Part shown: in pieces, positions 59,801-64,000 of the stretch | Position numbering within the stretch: position 1 is the first letter of the stretch | How the letters are laid out: every line of letters starts with the position of its first letter | Assembly (NCBI GenBank): GCA_026545225.1 | Contig: CM048845.1 | Coordinates: 31,308,001-31,372,000 of the forward strand | Length of the DNA: 64,000 bases | Direction: 5' to 3' | Source of the DNA: Cornus controversa | Lineage: Eukaryota > Streptophyta > Magnoliopsida > Cornales > Cornaceae | The notes under the pieces: model-generated | What the model saw: only the letters and a program-made list of their open reading frames with translations | Database searches by the model: none | Told to the model about the DNA's origin: nothing | Position numbers and translations under genes: made by a program

Positions 59801-61113
59801 GGGCCTGTGATTCGGTTCCTACTAAAGTCTAGATTAACCAAATTCTTCAAGTTCCCTATTTCTGGAGGGATGGAACCATTGATTGCATTGAAAGCAAGGG
59901 AGAGAGAAACCAAATCCGTTAAATGACATAGAGTAGAAGGAATTGGGCCTGTGATTATGTTGATACTAAAGTCTAGCTCAACCAAATTCTTCAAGTTCCC
60001 TATTTCTGGAGGGATGGAACCATTGATTGCATTGAAAGTAAGGGAGAGAGAAACCACATCCGTTAAATGACCTAGAGTAGAAGGAATTGGACCTACGAGT
60101 TGGTTGTCACCCAGATTTAGCTCAATCAGATTCTTCAGATTTCCTACTTGTAGAGGAATGGAACCATTGATTGAATTGAAATTCACCGAGAGTCGGGTGA
60201 GATTTGTTAAAAACCCAAAAGCAGATGGAATTGGTCCATGGAGATCGTTCCCACTAAGGTCCAGTGAGATCAGATTGGATAAGTTGCCAAGAGCTGGAGG
60301 TATTGCTCCATTGAGGTTGTTGCCACCAAGGTCCAGTGAGATCAGATTGGATAAGTTGCCAAGAGCTGGAGGTATTGCTCCATTGAGGTTGTTGCCACCA
60401 AGGTCCAGTGAGATCAGATTGGATAAGTTGCCAAGAGCAGGAGGGATTGGACCGTAAAGGTTGTAGTTGCGACTAAGGTCCAGTGAGATCAGATTGGATA
60501 AGTTGCCAAGAGCAGGAGGGATTGGACCGTAAAGGTAGTAGTTGCGACTAAGATTTAGAGAAACCAAATTCTTTAGATTCCCTATTTTTGAAGAAATGGA
60601 ACCATAAATTGCAGTATCAGAAATGTCAAGCTCTACCAATTCGGTCAGGTTTGTCAGAGAAAGAGGGAGCTCACTGTAAAGAAAGTAATTGGAGGACAAA
60701 TTGAGATAGGTAAGTTTTGGAAGCATACCTATTTCATCTGGGATACTCTCATTGAGTCCATTACCACTAAGATCAAGACGGACAAGGTTTGGGAAGGAAG
60801 AGAAGTTAAATTTCCCCAACTTACCTCCCAAGTTAAAGCGATGAGGGAGACTAATCTCCGTGACACTTCCAGCATCGTTGCAAACTATGCCAGCCCATTT
60901 GCAATGATCATCATCTGAGGTGTTCTGTGTACGCATATCCCACCAGCCACTACTACGCAGAGCTTGTGTTTCCAATTCATTCGACGGTGTTGATGATAAT
61001 TTGGACGCTGCCACCACATATGCAGTCGAGATAGTAACATTAGATGCATAGTAAAAGAGTAATGTGGTAGACCATATTACTAGTATTACAGAAATGGAAT
61101 TGGAGGATGACAT
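56804..61113 (-). CDS. LRR receptor-like kinase B (MIK2-like)
   Basis: This is a receptor kinase predicted at the plasma membrane. Exon 1 is 61113-58305, the intron 58304-57166 and exon 2 57165-56804, together 1056 residues in one frame. Residues 1-35 are a hydrophobic signal peptide. C71 and C78 (CKWAGIVC) belong to the LRR N-cap, and about 23 LRRs of 24 residues span about 110-660. A transmembrane helix lies at about 696-722. The kinase has GTGGYG (771-776), the ATP-anchoring Lys792, Glu811, HRD (890-892), Asn897, DFG (910-912), Glu937 of APE and Arg1021 (SRPTM). All catalytic residues are present, so it should be active. The closest family I recognise is Arabidopsis MIK2/At1g35710, receptors for secreted peptides in immunity and development; this gene's ligand is unknown. 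The start gives a good signal peptide and is shared with A. Confidence 0.92.
57355..57492. mobile_element. Small palindromic MITE in the intron of B
   Basis: This is the orthologous insertion to 21136-21273, with ends tagggtgtgttcgg and the decayed inverse ggacacaacct. Confidence 0.6.
57810..58115 (-). pseudogene. Decayed kinase exon fragment inside the intron of B
   Basis: The minus strand matches the end of exon 1, running from a juxtamembrane-kinase remnant to the region of GTYGYVAP. It still shows a donor-like CTCCAAGTATAT (about 57815-57830), which the A copy has lost. A deletion has removed most of the catalytic loop. It has no open frame. Confidence 0.7.
59551..60010 (-). repeat. 144-bp LRR super-repeats in gene B
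   Basis: The phrase caaattcttcaagttccc recurs at 59551, 59695, 59839 and 59983, exactly 144 bp apart. Each unit encodes two LRRs ([13 protein letters not shown] and [13 protein letters not shown]). Near-identity between units points to recent unequal exchange. Confidence 0.9.
60290..60433 (-). repeat. Identical 72-bp LRR duplication in gene B
   Basis: Two adjacent 72-bp units (60290-60361 and 60362-60433) appear identical, each encoding one LRR with [18 protein letters not shown]. Gene A lacks this repeat type at the equivalent place. Confidence 0.85.
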
Positions 61114-61416
61114 TATTAAAGTTCAAACTGATGGATTCAATTTGAAAGCAGCAGTTTGGTTCGGAGCCTCATCATACCAAATGAGACTTTAAAGAGTTGC
61201 GTCTTCTTGACTTGGGCACCGGCAGGGGCGGAGAACAAATTTTTTTTTTTAAAATTCCTATTTTACAGGGTCCTAAGAGAGTTGAAATTAAAATTATTAA
61301 AAGAAATAATTTCAATTTGAAATATTTTAAACTTCATTTTGAAAATCTAGATTTATAGATGTATATATATAGGAAAATATAATCTATATTTTTCTTCTCT
61401 TTGTTTTACTATTTTT
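61114..61416 (-). promoter_or_regulatory. Proximal upstream region of gene B
   Basis: This is conserved with the A and orphan copies. CTTTAAAG at 61187-61194, about 75-80 bp ahead of the start codon, is retained in all of them and is the best TATA-box candidate. No other motif is assigned. Confidence 0.4.
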
Positions 61417-61585
61417 GAATGTTAGATTTTTTTTGTTCCACTTATATTTATATATATGTATTTTATGTATGTCAAAATTAGATATAATTCTATATGTATG
61501 AATGTTAAATATATTTTTTTGTTCCACTTATATTTATATATATGTATTTTATGTATGTCAAAATTAGATATAATTCTATATGTAT
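61417..61585. repeat. 83-86 bp tandem duplication upstream of gene B
   Basis: Units starting gaatgtta at 61417 and 61500 (a third start at 61586) share the text ttccacttatatttatatat and following. The orphan promoter copy at 34.8 kb has only one unit. Confidence 0.8.
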
Positions 61586-61586
61586 G

Positions 61587-61951
61587 AATGTTAAATATAT
61601 TTTTGTTTATACATGATTTTATTTTAATTTTTTGTTCATATTTAAAACAAATATTTCTATGTATAAAGAATAATAAAATATTATTTAATTATATATATAT
61701 ATTTAAAAATATTAATTTGGCCCCCCAATTATCACTCTCTGGATCTGTCCCTAGCACTGGAAGTCAAGGTCTTGTTATTGTTGGCCAATTGGGGGCACCG
61801 TCAAGTCAGGCTATTTGATGCTTTAATGTATGTTTGTTATCTGTTGGCGGACCATAAGCATCATGTTTGGCCAAAGCACAATAAGGAATATAAAGGGATA
61901 CGGCAAAATTGTCCACTCAAAAAAAACATTCAAATTAATATATGCTTTGTG
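61587..61951. other. Extra DNA in the B upstream region, unclassified
   Basis: This is absent from the paralogous 34.9-kb sequence. It includes an AT array and the phrase ggccccccaattatcactc...ggatctgtccct, which resembles the end of a common plant repeat. No gene is seen. Confidence 0.4.
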
Positions 61952-62100
61952 GTTAGATGGTATGATATCGCACGGTTTTATTCTTAGATTTTACTCTAAA
62001 AGGTCTGATATCATTTGAAGATAATACACTACATATAAGCACATTTTCTCCTTCGCACACAAACGATGTGGGATTGAGCACCTTGTAGTCTCCCAATGTA
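61952..62100 (-). repeat. Partial TRIM LTR upstream of gene B
   Basis: About 150 bp match the middle of the TRIM LTR (ggtatgatat ... catataagcacatttt ... cgatgtgggattgagcacc). The exact USE ATCCCACATCG (62074-62064) and TTATAT (62038-62033) keep the 25-base spacing. The element faces away from the other half of its LTR and lacks an internal domain. Confidence 0.7.
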
Positions 62101-62689
62101 ATTAACATATTTAAAATTAGTTCACATTATTTAGACCATTAAAATTTCACATCATTTGTTCACAAGAATTTGATTGATGAAGAACAGTCAGGTTGAACAA
62201 AATTCGAATAGATGACAGCTATCCCACTGGTATAGTTGTTATTAATGAAAAAAATTAGATTTAAGTGATCAAAATTAAAGATAATTGTTCTATAGTGATT
62301 ATAAAATTACAAAAAGACGAATAGTTATTAATTCTAAAACTATATTACTCTTTAGTGATCATTTTAGACTCAATTACAAAAATACTCATCCCCCATCTCT
62401 TTCTCCCCAACCGTAAATATTGCCTATACACACCCTTGCATATACTCAAAACTAATAATATAAATATGGTGAATCTAGATTTTATACACTCCAAATCATT
62501 CATTTTTTTAACTTTTCATCATATAGTAGTAATTCATTATTACATTTTTTTTAACTTTTCCTCATATGATACTTATTCATTACTAACTCTCTTTTGTTCA
62601 ATTGAACCTTTAAATATCAGAATTTGTACAATTTTGATGTATCGGTGTCAACTGTATATCTCCATAAAATATAATCAAAATCATAACTA

Positions 62690-62736
<47 letters not shown>

Positions 62737-63595
62737 ATATTTTTAGAATGCAAAATTAGATTTAATTATGACTACACTTTCTAATTCTATATTAATTAAT
62801 TATTTTTAGTAACTCAATAAAATGCTTTGACAAATAGTTACTAAAAAACAATTTAATTTTAAAATTGTATTTTTAGAGTCACTTTAAATTAATTACTTTT
62901 TAATTTTGATGACTTTTCCCTTATTAATAAAGGATAGAACAACCAAATTGATGAAATAATAGAAGTCAAATTGATACCAAACAAGATTCAAATGACCCGT
63001 CATGCACGGCCACCGTCTTGCACGGAGTTGATTTTAGAGCATCACGTAATTATTGATCAGCCCAAAGATATAAAGTCAGTCTTCTTCTGTACTAGTTGCT
63101 GCCAACGCTCTCCATGATTATGGTCAACATGGAAAAGTGACGAAGACGCTTGCGGTTTAACAAGTCAAGTCGTTTTGAAGCACTCTAAAGAATCACCTAA
63201 CTTATTCTGTCAACATATCATCCAAAGGATAAAAATGGCGTGAGCGAAAATTAAAAGATATAGAGGGTGAATGTGGTGAAAGGCATCACGTGATTATTGA
63301 TCAGCCCCAAAGATATATAGATATATATATATATTTATTGAGTAGAATTAGAAGGTCCATGGGGGCAGGGCAGCCTTGATGTTTTGCAGGACTATGGTTA
63401 TATTTGTTTTCTTATATTCAAATTCTGCAGCCACGTTAGTAAAATAATAATATTTTAATAAATTCTAAATTAAGTCAGAACATAGTATTTTAATAAATTC
63501 TAAATTAAAACTCTCGAAAATTATTATAGAAATAGTTTGATCAAAAAATTCAAATTCTAATAAAAATTATTGAAGTTTAAGGAAAGAAAACAGAA

Positions 63596-63623
<28 letters not shown>
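62101..63623. other. Distal upstream region of gene B, no gene
   Basis: To about 62600 the sequence is specific to this copy. From 62600 on it aligns with 34.9-35.96 kb. An AT microsatellite lies at 62692-62734. Confidence 0.55.
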
Positions 63624-63630
<7 letters not shown>

Positions 63631-63859
63631 GAGCAAGAAAGAATTGTAGATAAAAACAATCATTTTTAAATGATTTGCTTGGCTAAATGGTTTTAGCCAA
63701 GCAATGGCCTCGCCCACAATTTTCGCCAAGCCGTTGCAGTCCAATAGTGTCTTTTGCTTGGCTAGATCCAGATCTGGCCAAGCCACTATGGATGTTGTTA
63801 CAAAGCCTCTACGCTACCCTCCTATGTAAATACTACCATTTCTGTCATACTCAATGAAA
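63624..63859. mobile_element. Insertion with nested inverted repeats (MITE-like)
   Basis: About 235 bp are present here but absent from the 35.97-kb paralogue. It includes the perfect hairpin at 63675-63704 and a second imperfect one (gcttggctagatcc with ggatctggccaagc, about 63760-63790). No clear target duplication is visible. Confidence 0.5.
63675..63704. other. Perfect 13-bp hairpin
   Basis: ttgcttggctaaa and tttagccaagcaa pair fully around a 4-base loop. It is related to the hairpins downstream of genes A and B. Confidence 0.75.
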
Positions 63860-64000
63860 AACTTTGTGACTCGTCATAAATTATCATATATTTTTTATTG
63901 AGAAAATATTTAATTTGTATGTTTATGACACACTTACGTTCTATCATTTCATACTTTTGATTGACTCTCACCAAATTTAATTGTTCAATTGAACAGGTAA
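63860..64000. other. Continuation of the B upstream duplication
   Basis: This matches 35980-36122 to the window edge, so the duplicated block extends beyond the sequence supplied. Confidence 0.6.

Noticed and set aside
60104-60457. Plus-strand frame of 117 codons with a repeated [15 protein letters not shown] motif, and similar frames at 23295, 23719 and 24508
   Set aside because: It is the antisense of the LRR array; its periodicity is that of the 72-bp LRR units on the real strand.

Overview
This is nuclear DNA from a eudicot plant, probably a repeat-rich woody species. The window is AT-rich and intron-containing. It holds plant LRR receptor kinase genes and plant families of LTR retrotransposons, TRIMs, hAT, Mutator-like and CACTA elements. 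The species cannot be named from the sequence alone. There are no bacterial operons, CRISPR arrays or convincing tRNA/rRNA genes. All conventional host genes seen lie on the minus strand.

The host content is one tandem array of LRR receptor-like kinases of the MIK2-like type (Arabidopsis MIK2/At4g08850 and At1g35710). Gene B (61113 to 56804, two exons, 1056 residues) looks intact. Gene A (25301 to 20585) is its close paralogue but carries two frameshifting deletions. Between them lie relics: LRR-only pieces C (31.3-32.7 kb) and D (36.6-37.9 kb), an orphan promoter with start codon (34.5 kb), and kinase-tail scraps (36.3 and 25.57 kb). A further kinase exon 2 (43.96-50.54 kb) is split by transposons. 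Copies A and B sit in a 6.5-7 kb segmental duplication (about 18.25-25.56 kb and 54.66-61.35 kb). C and D share a second duplicated block, and the upstream region of B is repeated at 34.5-36.1 kb.

Layout: 0-12.2 kb holds two near-complete TRIM elements (553-1122 and 6860-7430), a gypsy-LTR-like block and two adjacent hAT relics. 12.8-15.4 kb is a copia-type LTR with a tandemly duplicated primer-binding region. 16.7-17.8 kb is an Athila-like reverse transcriptase fragment, and 17.8-19.1 kb is Mutator-derived microsatellite DNA. 19.1-25.7 kb is gene A. 25.74-30.54 kb is a 4.8 kb non-autonomous Athila-like LTR element with no pol. 31.3-39.9 kb holds C, D and their flanks with hAT-type MITEs. 39.9-43.0 kb is a gypsy-LTR-like block and a CACTA end. 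44.15-50.46 kb is a Ty1/copia element that itself contains a solo LTR. 50.6-52.4 kb holds Mutator-like elements, 54.7-55.5 kb another Mutator-derived block, and 56.8-64.0 kb gene B with its upstream region.

Notable points: the TRIM LTRs carry an snRNA-type upstream element and a TATA box at the spacing used by RNA polymerase III. There is a three-level nest (kinase exon, copia, solo LTR). The LTR element at 25.7-30.5 kb can be delimited but has no coding capacity. LRR number changes through 144-bp and 72-bp units, and both kinase introns contain a decayed copy of the preceding kinase exon.
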